Shown here piece after piece: positions 11,775 through 23,814 of a stretch of 64,000 nucleotides of DNA. The position numbers and the translations under genes are program-made. Below the pieces are notes generated by a model. That model did not search any database, was not told the origin of the DNA, and saw only the letters and a program-made list of their open reading frames with translations. This DNA is from Hamiltosporidium tvaerminnensis (Eukaryota; Microsporidia; Dubosqiidae). Numbering within the stretch: position 1 is the stretch's first letter; the number at the start of each line of letters is the position of its first letter. The stretch spans positions 496,001-560,000 of the forward strand of contig CM061248.1 of assembly GCA_022605425.2 (NCBI GenBank), in the 5' to 3' direction.

Positions 11775-12245
11775 TAGGTGCAAATAAAATCGATGTAGAG
11801 GATTACTCAAACCCATGACTTGCGGCTGCAAACCTACAATATTGATAAAACGAATGCAGTGATACTGGGTATATGGTAGCAAGGATCATATTAGAATATA
11901 CGTACCGACAGGGAACCAGCTAGAAGAGTTCCGAATTCGTAACAAAATCGAGATTCAAAATTCATATCGAAATACAGTATTGTTAACGAAGTGATAAGAA
12001 CCAGACACTGATGGCTGGGCCATCTTGAACGAATGACAGAAAGGAGTGTGTTAGAAAGGGTGTATATTTTCAATCAAGATGGTCGAAGAATCCTTGTTTG
12101 CCATAAAACTAGATGGCTAGATGGTATTAAAGAAGATCTCAGTAATCTTGGAATAGACGAATGGGAAAAGGAGGCGCTTGATCGTAACAGGTGGAATTTT
12201 ATAATTATATGAGGCTAGCGCTATATTGAGGCGTAACAACATTTA
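11775..12245 (+). mobile_element. 3' fragment of an APE-type LINE (decayed)
   Basis: The remains of the C-terminal part of a LINE polyprotein can be read in shifting frames. TGNQLEEFRIR (about 11908) is followed by WLGHLERMTERSVLERV (about 12010) and TRWLDGIKEDLSNLGIDEWE, then ALDRNRWNF. The GHLxRM and RWxDGxxEDLxxLG patterns are typical of the region after the reverse transcriptase in RTE/Jockey-type elements. Stops and frameshifts show it is dead. It is followed directly by an R2-like relic. Confidence 0.75.
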
Positions 12246-12269
12246 GTAAGAAAGTAAGAGAACTTGATC

Positions 12270-12640
12270 CTAAAAAATGTTTGTGTTTGACTACACCAAA
12301 CGAAATAAAAAGTATTTCGGAGTCCAGATATATATTTATTTAATAGATATAAATTCAAATCTTCAAAATAAGTTAGGAATCACATTATTCAAGAAATTCT
12401 TGAAAATTTATCTGCAGAAATAAAAGTAGACACCCGTATAAAAACCGATATATTAATATGGAATATTAAACCAAAAATATATGTTTTATATTGTAAAGTA
12501 AATAAATAGTGCTTTTGAATTCAAATTTCTTTGTCAAGATTCACTTCAAATAGTTGAAACAAAAAAATAAATAAAATATATGGTTTGCTAACTTGTGAAC
12601 CCAATTTTATCAATAGATTTAATGTCGAACAATTCGTTAT
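12270..12640 (+). mobile_element. Decayed R2/NeSL-like endonuclease fragment
   Basis: This is a weak but continuous nucleotide match, by eye, to the endonuclease part of the R2-like copy at 34.3-34.6 kb. Segments correspond to the Tyr-Lys-rich linker (RYKFKSSK), the VDTRIKT block, and a stretch that reads TTCACTTCAAATAGTTGAAA as in the better copies. All frames are broken. Confidence 0.55.
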
Positions 12641-13705
12641 TGGATAATGTGTGTGGCAATATAAATAAATTTTTAAGTTGTCAAAATATACATCGACTAT
12701 CAATAAAAATCTAAACATACTGGTTGTATTTTCGTTCCACTACCACTAGTTTTTTTCAAAGTAAATAAAAAATTATTATCAAAACACATATTTATTTAAC
12801 ACTTACGTATACTTATATTTATACTGACCAATAATATACTTATTATTGATTATCATATGCCATAAATGTTAGATAATTCGATGTAGATAATCTAATGAAG
12901 TAATTAGTCATATTTGAACTAATTATATAGCTTAATCATGCTCATTTACAACAATAATTGAAGTTAATAATACGTAAGAAGGTGTAAAACAAACAAATAC
13001 TAAAATTATTGAACCTTAGGTAGTGAATAAAATAAAGTTATCTAAGCTTATTCAAAGCATAGAAAAAAGTCAAATAGAAGTGAAAGTTAAAATAAAAAGA
13101 AAAATGATTTGGAAAAAACAAACAAAGATAACAAAAAAAACTGTTTAATTTTACATAAATTTTATTGAGATCAAAAAAAAAACTAAAGGCTAAAGGCTGT
13201 AATAAAAATGTGGAAAACCTAAATAGAAAAAATTACGAGTTAGTTAGAATTATTTGGATTATTTAATCATTTTAAAATCATTAAAAGTTAAATAATTTTT
13301 TCCTATTGCATAAAATTCAAACCCATAGGAATATGAATCGCAAATTAAAATATAGAATCATATGTTGCATGTTTCATTAAATTTAATTTCACAAAAGTTG
13401 ATATTCAGTTTCTCAATGCACAGCGAATTAAAAAATATTATTATTTTGTATAAGTCTTTTTATTTTGTAGTCAAATTTCATTTTAAACAAAATCCTACTT
13501 CTAACAACCATTTACGTACATTTTTCTCACAAGTATTTTATAATTTTAGTTTAGGTTTCTAAGTAATTTTCAGATTTAATTTGGCCTTTAAACTTCCGTA
13601 TATTTTTTTAAAATCATTTATCTAATTTTTCATTAAATTTTTAAACCAGTATTACAAACCAAAAATAAAGCATTCATTTTTATATCTATAACTCGTTTTT
13701 ATTAA
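12640..13705. other. AT-rich intergenic
   Basis: This is the upstream region of RFA2. The short ORFs here are A/T-rich shadows. No supported gene was found. Confidence 0.35.
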
Positions 13706-13710
13706 CCCCC
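13706..13710 (+). promoter_or_regulatory. CCC start-proximal motif (RFA2)
   Basis: A run of five C lies one base before the ATG at 13712 (AACCCCCTATG). It stands out in A/T-rich surroundings. Confidence 0.55.
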
Positions 13711-13711
13711 T

Positions 13712-14401
13712 ATGAGTTATGATGATGGCGGTTATATTCATTCTTCACCAAAGAGAGAGGTTTCTTCATCGTTGAGAACAATTAGATCTTTTACAATTAA
13801 ACAAATTCTTAATTCACCTGTTGAAGAACCTTCTACAGATTACAGAATAGATGATGTCGAGGTAACTAATCTTCAAATCATGGGGTTTGTAAGAAGTACT
13901 CGTGTCAATACAACAGGAACCATTTTCAATGTTGAAGATACAACCGGTTCAATTGAATGTGCCTTTTGGCCGCGTGGTTTATTTGAAGAAGAAACAGTTG
14001 GACTTATTGAACCACCCAATCTTTTAAAAGTAGTTGGTTCTATTAGAGTATTTAATGGTGTTAAAACAATCGGAGCGTCATTTATATCTAAAATTGATGA
14101 TACAAATTTTTTTATTAAACATTTTGTTGAATGTATTTTTCAACATATGTTCTATTTAAAAACTCTTAAACTTACTAAAAACGTCAAAAAATCAGAGAAT
14201 AAAAGTTTTGCTAAAATAAAAGAAGATATAATAAATTGTTACAGGAGCAATCAAGATGAAAGAGGAATACATGTTGATATAGTTGTGGGTATGTTAAAAG
14301 ATAAATATCCAGAACAAGAGGTAAGAGAAAATATTGAAGCTTTATTGAATGATTGTCATCTTTACAGTGTGGAAGGCCTGGAATATCACACAACTGAATA
14401 A
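13712..14401 (+). CDS. RFA2: Replication protein A 32-kDa subunit
   Basis: This is a 229-residue RPA2/RPA32 protein, part of the heterotrimer that coats single-stranded DNA in replication and repair. It shows the family layout: a short Ser-rich N-terminus (SSPKREVSSS, where RPA2 is phosphorylated in other eukaryotes), an OB fold at about residues 47-130 (LQIMGFVRSTRVNTTGTIFN, then VEDTTGSIECAFWP), and a C-terminal winged helix at about 165-229 (GIHVDIVVGMLKDKYPEQEV). Length is slightly below the usual 250-280. The start is backed by the CCCCC motif immediately upstream. It converges on the TFIIE-beta gene with 40 bp between stop codons. The reading frame is intact. Confidence 0.9.
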   Translation: MSYDDGGYIHSSPKREVSSSLRTIRSFTIKQILNSPVEEPSTDYRIDDVEVTNLQIMGFVRSTRVNTTGTIFNVEDTTGSIECAFWPRGLFEEETVGLIEPPNLLKVVGSIRVFNGVKTIGASFISKIDDTNFFIKHFVECIFQHMFYLKTLKLTKNVKKSENKSFAKIKEDIINCYRSNQDERGIHVDIVVGMLKDKYPEQEVRENIEALLNDCHLYSVEGLEYHTTE

Positions 14402-14441
14402 AAACAATTTTTTGTGTTTAAATTAAATTTGCTTATTGAAG

Positions 14442-15071
14442 TTAACTTAAGTCAAGGTTAAGATCTTTAATGTGGGTATTTGTTATCTTAATTTTTCTTT
14501 TGTATTTTTTTACTTTACTTTTTTGTACAACAACGTATCTCTTCTTTTCTTCTTGTATTCCGCTTTTAATACCAGCTGTATTTAATTCTTTGATGAGATC
14601 TTGATAATTTGGTACTGAAATTGTATGAAATAAACTTTTAATTTGGGGTGCAGCTGTATTTTGAATTGTGCCATTAAAAAATACAATCTGAGAATTATCT
14701 GTGTCTTTAAGAACAAAGATCTTATTTTCTTTTTGCAGTTCTGCTATAAATGGCTGTACATCTACTGGTGAATCAAGTAAATCATTCAAAAGCAATCCTC
14801 CTTCCGATTCTTTCATTATTTTTTCTAAATCTTCGGCTGATCTTATATTATAAAGAGGTTGAAATAGAAGTGTGTCATTTGTAAAAGTTATTTTTGGATT
14901 TTTGTGAAGAATGTCAAATAATTGTCGATTTTGTGTCAGATCTATATTTAAAGATTGTTTTATTTCACTAAATGATAATGGGCGGTCATGCTGCTTAAGA
15001 AGAGTTAATATAGCATGTATGTAGCTATTTAAATGTCGATATGAAGGTTCTCTATTATAATTATGGTACAT
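14442..15071 (-). CDS. TFA2: Transcription initiation factor IIE beta subunit
   Basis: This 209-residue protein resembles the small (beta) subunit of TFIIE, which helps recruit and regulate TFIIH at Pol II promoters. The first winged helix spans about residues 14-75 (LNSYIHAILTLLKQHDRPLSF, SEIKQSLNIDL) and continues to FQPLYNIRSAEDL. A second winged helix lies at about 77-140 (GGLLLNDLLDSPVDVQPFIA, ELQKENKIFVLKD). The C-terminus is strongly basic (KSKVKKYKRKIK), as in family members. It is shorter than yeast Tfa2, mostly through loss of the N-terminal extension. Four C residues lie just before the ATG on the minus strand. The frame is intact. Confidence 0.85.
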   Translation of the reverse strand: MYHNYNREPSYRHLNSYIHAILTLLKQHDRPLSFSEIKQSLNIDLTQNRQLFDILHKNPKITFTNDTLLFQPLYNIRSAEDLEKIMKESEGGLLLNDLLDSPVDVQPFIAELQKENKIFVLKDTDNSQIVFFNGTIQNTAAPQIKSLFHTISVPNYQDLIKELNTAGIKSGIQEEKKRYVVVQKSKVKKYKRKIKITNTHIKDLNLDLS

Positions 15072-15073
15072 TT

Positions 15074-15077
15074 GGGG
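15074..15077 (-). promoter_or_regulatory. CCC start-proximal motif (TFIIE-beta)
   Basis: The minus strand reads CTCCCCAAATG, with CCCC two bases before the ATG. Confidence 0.5.
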
Positions 15078-16221
15078 AGAATTTAAATAATTTGTTTTAA
15101 AAGTTTTAAAATATATTTTTTTTATTTTGATACAAAAACGTTACACCAAGAATTTTTGAGTTAAAATTTTTTTTGATTTCTTTTTGTATTTGTAAAGCCA
15201 CAAAACAAAAATAAAAGCAAAAAAGAAGATGATTTAATTGTTTAGTTTTTTTGTCAAAAAAATTTTATAGACAAACTATTTGTTTCAATTCTTTATATAG
15301 TTCATTGATCAAATTCTTTGAAATTATAAATTAATTTTCAAATATAAATTCTTTTATAAGATTAGATTTTTAAATGTTTTTTAATTATTCTGTTTATATT
15401 TCGTATTTACCTTTATGGTGGAGATTTTTTTGACTTCTATATATATTTTAAAAAGATATTTCCTTAAACTAAATATTTTTCAATAGCAGCAGGTTTACTT
15501 ATAGATTAAAATAATTTAAACATCTAATTTGAAGGAACATATGGGGTTATATTTCTTAAAAAAGTTAATTATTATTTTATTATTTTAAAGCTTTGAAATT
15601 ACATGATTCTACAATAAAAAAATAAAAAATATGCGATCCTGGCAGTTTATAACTGGATACATCAAAGATAAGAATATAAGAAGCGGCCCTGTTTATGCGG
15701 GGATCCGCTGGACTGAAATATAAAAATAATTTACTAAACAAAATATATACCTTTTAACTCATATGAGTTATTTTAGGTGAATTATTAAGTAGAGGAATTG
15801 CAACAAAGAGCAGAAATTTAATAATTTTGAGTCTATAAATCAAATATTTTTTACTTATTAAAGATTTTTCAATTATTCTGCCAAAGTTTAGATCCGAATT
15901 AGGAAAAAATTGTACCTGTTCCTTAACTGGTTTTCATTTATAATAGATTTTATTTAAAGAAGTACATCAAAACATTTTTAAAAATAATTGCAATTTCGTT
16001 ACTATTTTAGACAATTATTAAAAATGTTTTTATACAAGGAATTTTAACACAAATAAATGTTACTTTAAATGAATGAAATATTTATGATTATTTTTAAAAT
16101 TGATGCTTTGATTTTCTTTTTAATAAGTATAAAAAATTTTTTGAAATATATTTCCGAATTTTATTCAAATAAACAAGATGTATTGTAGAATAATTATAAT
16201 AATTGAAGTAATCATAGTTTT
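15078..16221. other. AT-rich intergenic with one GC-rich islet
   Basis: No supported gene was found. A short GC-rich patch at about 15650-15715 stands out. Read on the minus strand, it can give DPRINRAASYI in an open stretch of about 25 codons, possibly a relic of a coding TE. Confidence 0.35.
15682..15709. repeat. GC-rich hairpin
   Basis: AGCGG pairs with CCGCT (outer stem, 5 bp) and CCCTG pairs with CGGGG (inner stem, 5 pairs including one G-U), around a TTTATG loop and a two-base bulge. It is isolated in A/T-rich DNA. I see no T-run after it and no known RNA family. Confidence 0.4.
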
Positions 16222-16942
16222 ATTTAAAAGTATCACATCTTTTTAAAATAGTGGCAAGTGTTATATTTGTTTTCATGAAATTAACGCAGTTCTATGTTTA
16301 AATTAAATAATTGCTATCCCAACACTCCATAGGTAAAACCTGCGATACCTACGTTCCAAAGCCTTTCATCTAAAAGGTGTGTAGAATTAATTAATGTGTG
16401 AGGCATTGCCCAGAGTTCGTTAATGTCCGTTGGATGAAGTGCGATCGTAGGTCGAAAACCACCCTAGGCTGCCTCAAGACTATGCAGTATTTCGATTTAC
16501 TCTACACTTTCTGAACCCAATAAATTTCTAGCTGAGATATATTTCAGAGATTTACATGAAGTCCACCTAGACAGTGCAATGTCATACCAACAGGTATAAC
16601 CTGCTACTTAGCTTTTCCGGCTTTTAATGGTTTTGATTTATATCTCCCAGGCGCTAAGTCTTCTAACCCGAGTGAGCAAGGCTAGGTTTCCATGCTTTTA
16701 CATGGCAATTACCTTCATGTTCAGCTGCGGTCTGCAATCTGGTTACATAAAAAACTACAAATAAATTTGTAGAAAAAGTTTCTCCATTTCTTAGACTTCT
16801 TCTTCTCATAACAACTCCCATGGAATAACCGAAGATCTAGTGTGGTTGTATTCCCACTAAAAATCCAAACAATGACCTTAAAACCAGTTTCACACACTCA
16901 TTGCCAAGCAGAATGTTTTTTATGTGGTTATCCTCCCTCCAC
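16222..16942 (-). mobile_element. 730-bp SINE-like repeat, copy A
   Basis: This is a full-length member of the repeat family whose forward strand begins GTGGAGGGAGGATAACCAC and ends near GATGTGATACTTTTAAAT. Here it lies on the minus strand (16222 starts ATTTAAAAGTATCACAT; 16942 ends CCTCCCTCCAC). It includes the family's C/G-rich core with GGTATAACCTGCTACTTAGC. No terminal inverted repeat, RT or ATG-started ORF is seen. No clean target-site duplication was found for this copy. Confidence 0.8.
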
Positions 16943-17395
16943 AAAAGTGACACAGTTTATAATTAGTTTTTAGTAAATAAAAATTAGTAGAAATATCAGC
17001 CGTAATAAAGAAAAAAAATATAAAGAATATAAAAGCAGATCAGAATTAACAAACTACGACACAGAGATAAAAATAATTGTTGACTTAATCTGCAAAAAAA
17101 TAATAATACGAGAACAGAAAAGCATATATAACAGAATACTGTGAGATTTTTGCTAAATATGAATTACACTTAATTTACCATCATTCAAAACGGAAGCAAA
17201 TAATTTTTTCGATTTTTTTTTTCGAAAAGGTTCTAATTAAATGATAGAAAGTATAATTAAGTTTTATTAAAAGTTTTAAAGTAATTGATTGCTTTAAACA
17301 ATATAATACTCTTTAGTTTAATAAAAATTTTAACACAAAATAAATTATGGTTAAAATATGTTGATCAAAAATGATTATAAATTTATTCGAAAGTT
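16943..17395. other. AT-rich intergenic
   Basis: No gene was recognised between the SINE-like repeat and the LRR pseudogene. Confidence 0.35.
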
Positions 17396-17399
17396 TTAT

Positions 17400-19701
17400 C
17401 TATTCAATTGATAAAATGCCCACTGGTAAAATTTCTTTCAAATATAGGACATATTCTGGTATTACAGTATCTTCAGAAATTCGTAAAAGTATATATTTTA
17501 AATTCGGAAATGAACACTTACCGATGCATTCAATCAAATGGCTGTTGAACATGCAATCATAGAATTTTAAATGAATTAATTTTTTCAAATTGTTTAAAAA
17601 CCTAATATCGTTATTTGATATAAAGATATTCCACAGGGCAACCGAAAAAATGTTATAATTCATAGTCTGATCAAACAAATCACAAAAGCTTAAACCCTGA
17701 AGTTTGATTTTTTTAAAACATATTTCTTTCAATTGATTTAAATTAGCCAAAATGTTTTTATCGTAAATTCTACAAAAAATATTTTCCACTTCTAAATATT
17801 CAATAGTATCAAAATTATTTTCACAACAAATATCTCTTAAAAATTCATATTTCGTTTGGAAACAGAGTGAAAGTTTATTTGTAGCGATAAATTGATTTAT
17901 TGCTGATGAGTGATTAATTTGTGCATTAAAATTTTTATAAATAAGATTTTCTATTTTTTTTATAGGAATAAATTTCTCTTCATATCGTAATGGAACAAAA
18001 TCTTCTGTTAAATTCCAATACCACGGTTTTTATATTGACTAGCATTCTAATAAATTCGAATATCATATAGAAGTTATGAAACATAGCTACCGTGATATTC
18101 AAAATATTTTATAGAATAATTAAAAGTCGAAAATGATGCATTGTTATTCATAAAAATTTTCGTATCCGAAAAGGCCAAATATTCTAATGATTCTAGACTT
18201 AAAATATCATTTAAAACGTTAGAGTAAATTTTTAAGTAGATTAGTTTCAAATAAGAGATTTGATCTGAAAATTTGTCAAAAAAAATTAATTCATTTATGT
18301 CTAATGTTATTATTAATTTGATTTTCAGTTTATCCAATTTTTTAAAATTACAAATTCTACCCGAAATACTCCAATATAAATTTTTACATCTGAAATGCAT
18401 AACATTATGCAGATTTTCTTCTGATATCAAAAAGTCAAACAACCAAGAATGTTCACATATTTCCGTTATTTCGCACTCAGTTGGTTCAAAATCGTTTCTA
18501 TAGATCGATGTCTTAGAACCAATATTTTTTTTCTTCAAGGCGCTTTCCATGGTTTTCTTTAAACTTTCAAAAAGTTTTTTGTAAATCACTATTCATTCCA
18601 GTGTCGAAGTCAATATATAAGTCGCTTTGAATAAACGTAAATTTTTGATTGCACAATTGTTTTGAAAACAACGAAAACCTTACTTCTATATTATAAATAA
18701 TAAAATAAATATTAGTTGAGTTCAAGAAAATCACGTTATTATTACACAAATCAATCAATTTATCATTTATAGTAATACAAAAAAAATATACATTTTCAAT
18801 TTTTGAATTGATTAAGGATAAAATACCGTCTAAGAATTTTAAAATATATTTTACCTCATAAAATATTATGTATTTAAAATTCGAAAGAAAAAAATTAATG
18901 AAAACATTCCTTTTGGTTTTTCAAGGTAAGAAATATTTATAAAATAAAAATCGAGTAAATCTATTGTAATTGTCAATATTTCACTTTTGTTCTTTTCAAA
19001 ATTAATCTCATATTTCTTAAATTCTTCAAAATAACTATCTTTATCAATAAATATATCATATAATACTTGATAGGGAAAATAAATATCCAAAATTTCATTT
19101 ATGATCATACAATAAAATTTATATGATATATGTTTTGAGGTTTCAGCTACAAAAGATTTAGCCTTTTCATCTAATTTATTATCCACAGAAGTCGATAACG
19201 AAGTTAAAATATTTCTAATTATATTTAAAAAATTATTATCAAAATTGGCATCTAAGGCATCTAAAAATTCAATCAATACAAAAAATTCTTCAAAACTTAA
19301 GTTTTTGATTGGAAAATAAAACGAAAACTGAATAAAATTTGATAATAATATAAAAAATTTATCTTCTACTAAAACTTTTAAATATTATCACCTTTTTGAT
19401 TGAAACTCATTCTATTATCATCTTTTAAACTAATGGGAAAATTATGTATATTTGCTAAAATCATGTACGAATTAAACTTTAAATTCAAAACACTTTTTAA
19501 AAGCCTAAATTCTTCGGTTTCATTCGATTTATGAATTTTTACCACATATACATTAATAAAATTTATGGAAGAAACTTCATGATTAGATGTAATAATATCT
19601 ATTTGATCGTTTTTATAATCCATTACAATATTTGATTTCGATGAAAATATATAGCATTCGAATGATAAAATTAAGATAACCAGCCTAACTATTTTCTTCA
19701 T
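17400..19701 (-). pseudogene. Frameshifted paralog of the secreted LRR-like family
   Basis: This decayed copy has almost the same length as the 56637-58964 gene and matches it segment by segment. It begins with a signal-peptide-like N-terminus (MKKIVRLVILILSFECYIFS) and a later HKSNETEE tract. Next comes an FYFPIKNLSFEEFFVLIEF block that parallels YYLPVHKMTIKKFYTILYF. An IYSNVLNDILSLESLEYL segment follows. Near the end KIKLQGLSFCDLF ... FLNNLKKLIHLKFYDC parallels RINFQNISFSELF ... FIGNLKKIADIRLWSC. At least four frame changes or stops break it (pieces at 19701-19378, 19276-18866, 18758-18567, 18589-18074 and 17789-17400). Function is unknown. A surface or secreted leucine-rich protein is inferred. 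Confidence 0.75.
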
Positions 19702-20320
19702 TTCTGAATTCTCTTGTCCTCGCTTAGAAAAAATATGAATATTTAAATTACAAAATTTTCTAATTAATGGAACAGAAGAATTTCATCGAACAGCAAAAAA
19801 AAAATAATTGTATATATCAAATTTGAAAAATATATTAAAAAAATTATGTTTTTTTTAAAAAATTTTGAATGGGTCTGAAAAATTTCAATATGGATGTTTT
19901 TCTTACGCTGAATTGTACATGTAGATTTACTTATTCCAAAGAAAAAAATTCTAGTTCTTTTTAAGTTTATATGATAGTTGAAAAATGAAAACCAACCTAT
20001 TCATTCAAGGAAATTGTGAGTATTCAAAAGAACAAACTACGACTAAGAAAATGCTGAGCGTATCCTCTGATATAGAAATAAATTAATTTTACAGTAAAAA
20101 AAATACTAAAAGAAATATCTGAGTAAAAAAATTTAAGATCAATTAACTATCGTTAATGTTTAAATTTAGATCCATAGGAAACATGGTAGGATTTAATATG
20201 TTAAATTTCTATATACATCACTTTAATATATTTTTCATCATTCAAACGTTTTTCTAACCAAATCATATCAGTAGATCACTGTAAAAATATATAAAAAAAA
20301 GATCTTATGCATAAATTCCA
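19702..20320. other. AT-rich intergenic
   Basis: This is upstream of the LRR pseudogene. It contains T-runs and A-runs but no recognised element. Confidence 0.35.
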
Positions 20321-20329
20321 GAACTAAAT

Positions 20330-23300
20330 AACTAACTCCGGCACTGCTGCTATCGGAGAGTTAGGGCTTCCTTAAAGAACTCTTCGATTCTTCTGTATTA
20401 TAATCTAAAATTTTCTTGGGGGTTTTCCCCCTCATACAGCCTTCTTTATCTTGCCTTACCTCGTCCGCCCTATCTTCTGGTGCAGAACTAAGACTTTAGG
20501 TAAAAAAATTTTTGTCGGCATTCATTCCGAGTGCCCTAGCCGTCTAGTTTTCTCTCTATATAATGGTGAAAAGATTAGATTCTTCGTAAATTTCATATAT
20601 TCCTAGATTTTTCAAATTATTAACTCGTATTTTAAAATATTGGACCAAAAATTCTTTTAAATATAATTCTTGCTTAAATTTCCAACAAATTTCTGTTTAT
20701 TTTGATCATTATCAATGGTTTGAATGTATAAAATATCCTGGATCTAAAAAATGTTCAACACATCTGATTTTTCTTATTTCTATTTATTATATTTGACTTA
20801 GTTAGTGTAGCAAAGCAAAATAAGTCTTGTAACCTGCTTTATTATTTCTTTAATTACATAAGAATTTTAATTATCCTTGTTCAAGAGTCATCCAAAGTAT
20901 TTAAAGCTTGATGCTTTTTCAAACATATAAGAATCAATTTTTAAACGATTTCTGGGGTAGCCATGGAATAGAGACATAAACGTATATTTTGTCTAATATT
21001 CATTCTATCTTTTCTCAATTTCGCTGCCAATTTCTTTAATTCGATTTTATTTCCTCTACATTTATTTCCACGGTAGCCAAAGCATCTGCAAATGCTACCC
21101 ATCGTGGGATTCCCTCAACTATTATAGTGCTATTATTTTTTTTGCTAACTTACGGATTATTTTCTCTAGTGTTGGGTGGATATTGCGTAAGTAATGTATA
21201 TATCTGTCCTGGTCGCTAGCCCATGTCAAAACAAACAAAATATATTACCGGTTAAAAATAATTTTTCTTTGGTTTATATCATAAAGTTTAATTAAACGAA
21301 TAATTTTATCTTAATTTTCAAATTTTCGAGTGTTCTTTACATAGAATTCCCGGTCAATGTTGTTATATGCTTACTTCTAGCCTCAAAAAATATGATAAAT
21401 CTAGATATTATGTTCAAAGCGTTTTTCAAGCATCATTCTTGTAGCAAATATTTGAACGGTTGTTGGTCAGCTCCCTCTTAATCTAAATTCGTAATCACCA
21501 AGAGCGTCTTCTACTTATGGCCCTAATCCTTGAAATTATTTTTGTGAGGATTTTGTATCAAATATTAGAAGGGAAATGCCTCTTTAATCGGAGCACTATG
21601 TTTCAAATTCTTTTTTATGAATGGATATCAAATAAATAATTTACTCCTAGGTATTCTTATTACGCATATATTCCTTTGATTAGGGATTAAAGTCGTTTCA
21701 AAAAATCTTATCAATAGTTAAGAGGTAGATGCGAGCTGTTGCTCTCTAAGCGGCTTATGATTCTTTAGATTCATTATAGCATCTTTTGTCTTTGCCAATA
21801 GTAAATGCTAAATAGCCTTTTCTTGATCTCAATGAGAGCATTTTTTTCCTTAATAAATTTTTCTATTATTATATTTTCTGGTTTACATTCTATTTTAGCT
21901 TTAAAATTATCTTTGAAATATGTAGCTCCTTTATTTAGAACTTTTTTAAGATCTGAAAAATGCTTAAGTCTGTATATTCTACTAGTAAATTTCGGGCTTG
22001 AAAACCGTTTCGCTTATTCAATATCATTTCGTACACTTTAAGAATCTTTTGATTTCAGCCATTTTTATTTTTCGAATATATATGTCTCCCGTGCTCTTTT
22101 TATTCTTAATATATACGAGGCTCTGGTCTTTTCTCTACTAAACTCTGCGCTTGGTTTTCCTTTTTTTCATAGCCTTTCATATTTAGCCAAATTTCGATCC
22201 TTGATTACTTCCTTGCATTCCTGATCATAGCATATTTCTTGCTTCTAGTATTTTCTATATCCCAGTACTACGTTTGCTTTTGTTTCATAGATTCTTTAAA
22301 GCCAAACCAATGATTATTTACTTCATCTGATGATCCATATGTATCTTCGCACAAGTATTTATTTATTCATTTAAGAGAAATTTTTCTGAATCTAGGATGT
22401 CGTGCAATTTATTGCAATTATGTCTTTGAAGGTTGGGATTCTTAATTGTCTCGAGCATTGGTATCTGTTCTCTATATTTTATGCTCAACAAGAAATGATC
22501 ACTGTCTATATTGGTGCCTCCAAACTGCGCACAGCCCTAATACTTGACGCATTTCTAGAGTCAATAACTTCGTGGTCGATTTGGATATAGATCTCTCTAT
22601 CTGGTGAATGCTAATTGTATTTGTGAATTTCTTTTGCAGGAAATAAACGCTCAAACAATCATATTTTGGCTAACTACAGAATCAGGAATCTAACACTATT
22701 AATACTTGATCCAAATGAATACCTTCTCATCTTATTTTGGATCGTTTGTATGTTTCTTTACCTATTTTTGCCTTAAGTGCTTCACAAAAATAATATGACA
22801 TACAAGGTTGATTTGTCATATATATGTTAATCTGTCATAAAATCCGTCTTTTTCATCTTTGCTTGCATATTATAATGAGGCAAGTCAAAACATCAAGATA
22901 GTGCTGAAAATTGACCTTTTATATTAGGTGAACATGGTCTTTTGTCTATAAGTTTAAAATCTAAACCCTCCTTTGTTGCATTGTTTTTGAATCGCAAAGG
23001 TTGTTCTAAACGTGTTAGGTGTATTTTGACTGTAAAAAAGTATTTATTCTTTCGTTTTTAAAACCTCCGCTTTTTTCTTTCGTATTTCATGCAGAGCTAC
23101 GATATCTATATTATATTTCTTAAGTTCTAGAATAAGATTAGTCGATGCTAGTGCTCGAAAGAGACGGCGAGGTTTCCATATTCCGGTATTGCTTAGTTTT
23201 TTTTCCTTGGCTAATATTTTTTGAAAAACTTGTTTTATGTAGTTCGTGGTTTAGTTTTGGTTGCTTAACAATATTTTTCTCTAAGATAAGACCGCTAGCT

Positions 23301-23350
23301 CTAAACTCAACCTTCATTTTTATCCGGGCTTAAGACCGGCTAAGAGGGCA
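20330..23350 (-). mobile_element. Decayed near-full-length APE-type LINE (LINE-1 of window)
   Basis: Reading the minus strand from about 23350, the endonuclease start appears as RALASTNLILELKKYNIDIV followed by ALHEIRKKKAE (about 23190-23050). This is the LLxELKKYxxDIVALQExR pattern of apurinic-type endonucleases. Further on, PRWVAFADALATV at about 21110-21070 is the reverse-transcriptase metal site, with FADD changed to FADA (21081-21092). Near 20550 the downstream LDG-GH-RM-type tail is only just visible. All frames carry many stops. The open ORFs on the plus strand here are shadows. The family seems different from the 60.4-63.5 kb element but of the same general type. Confidence 0.65.
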
Positions 23351-23814
23351 TGGTACCCCTTCATGGGTATTAATCTTTCATTTACATTGCATATATATTT
23401 ACTATTAGAACATAAAAGGTAATTCCTAAAAATTATTTAATTTTAAGGTAATGATAATCATATATATGTATATAATTTACAGGGTAACTAGAAAAAAATA
23501 GTTTGACTTCGAAAAATCAAAAATTTTTATTTTTTTAATCATCATATTTTTTAAGAAAATAATTTTGTATCTCTTTTTATTTAATAGATTCCGTTTCCTA
23601 AAAAAATTGGCATGGCTCAAAGTATTTTCAAGACATCCAGTTAATTCTAACCTCAAAATATAAAATCCCCGCCAAAGCACATACGTGGTATTTCCTTAAA
23701 TAAATATATCTTAAACCCTTTCATTAAAAAAGAGAAGAGAATCAATTTAATGGACTAAGAAAGTGGTCAGAGTTTGTTAATATTTGTTGTATGGAAATAG
23801 ATTAACTCGAATCC

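Noticed and set aside
15640-15720. Candidate tRNA or snRNA at the GC-rich patch
   Set aside because: No cloverleaf, no U-snRNA or 5S core sequence, and no T-run terminator could be fitted.
21805-23333. Several plus-strand ORFs of 60-80 codons
   Set aside because: The minus strand here is a decayed LINE; these ORFs are antisense to it.
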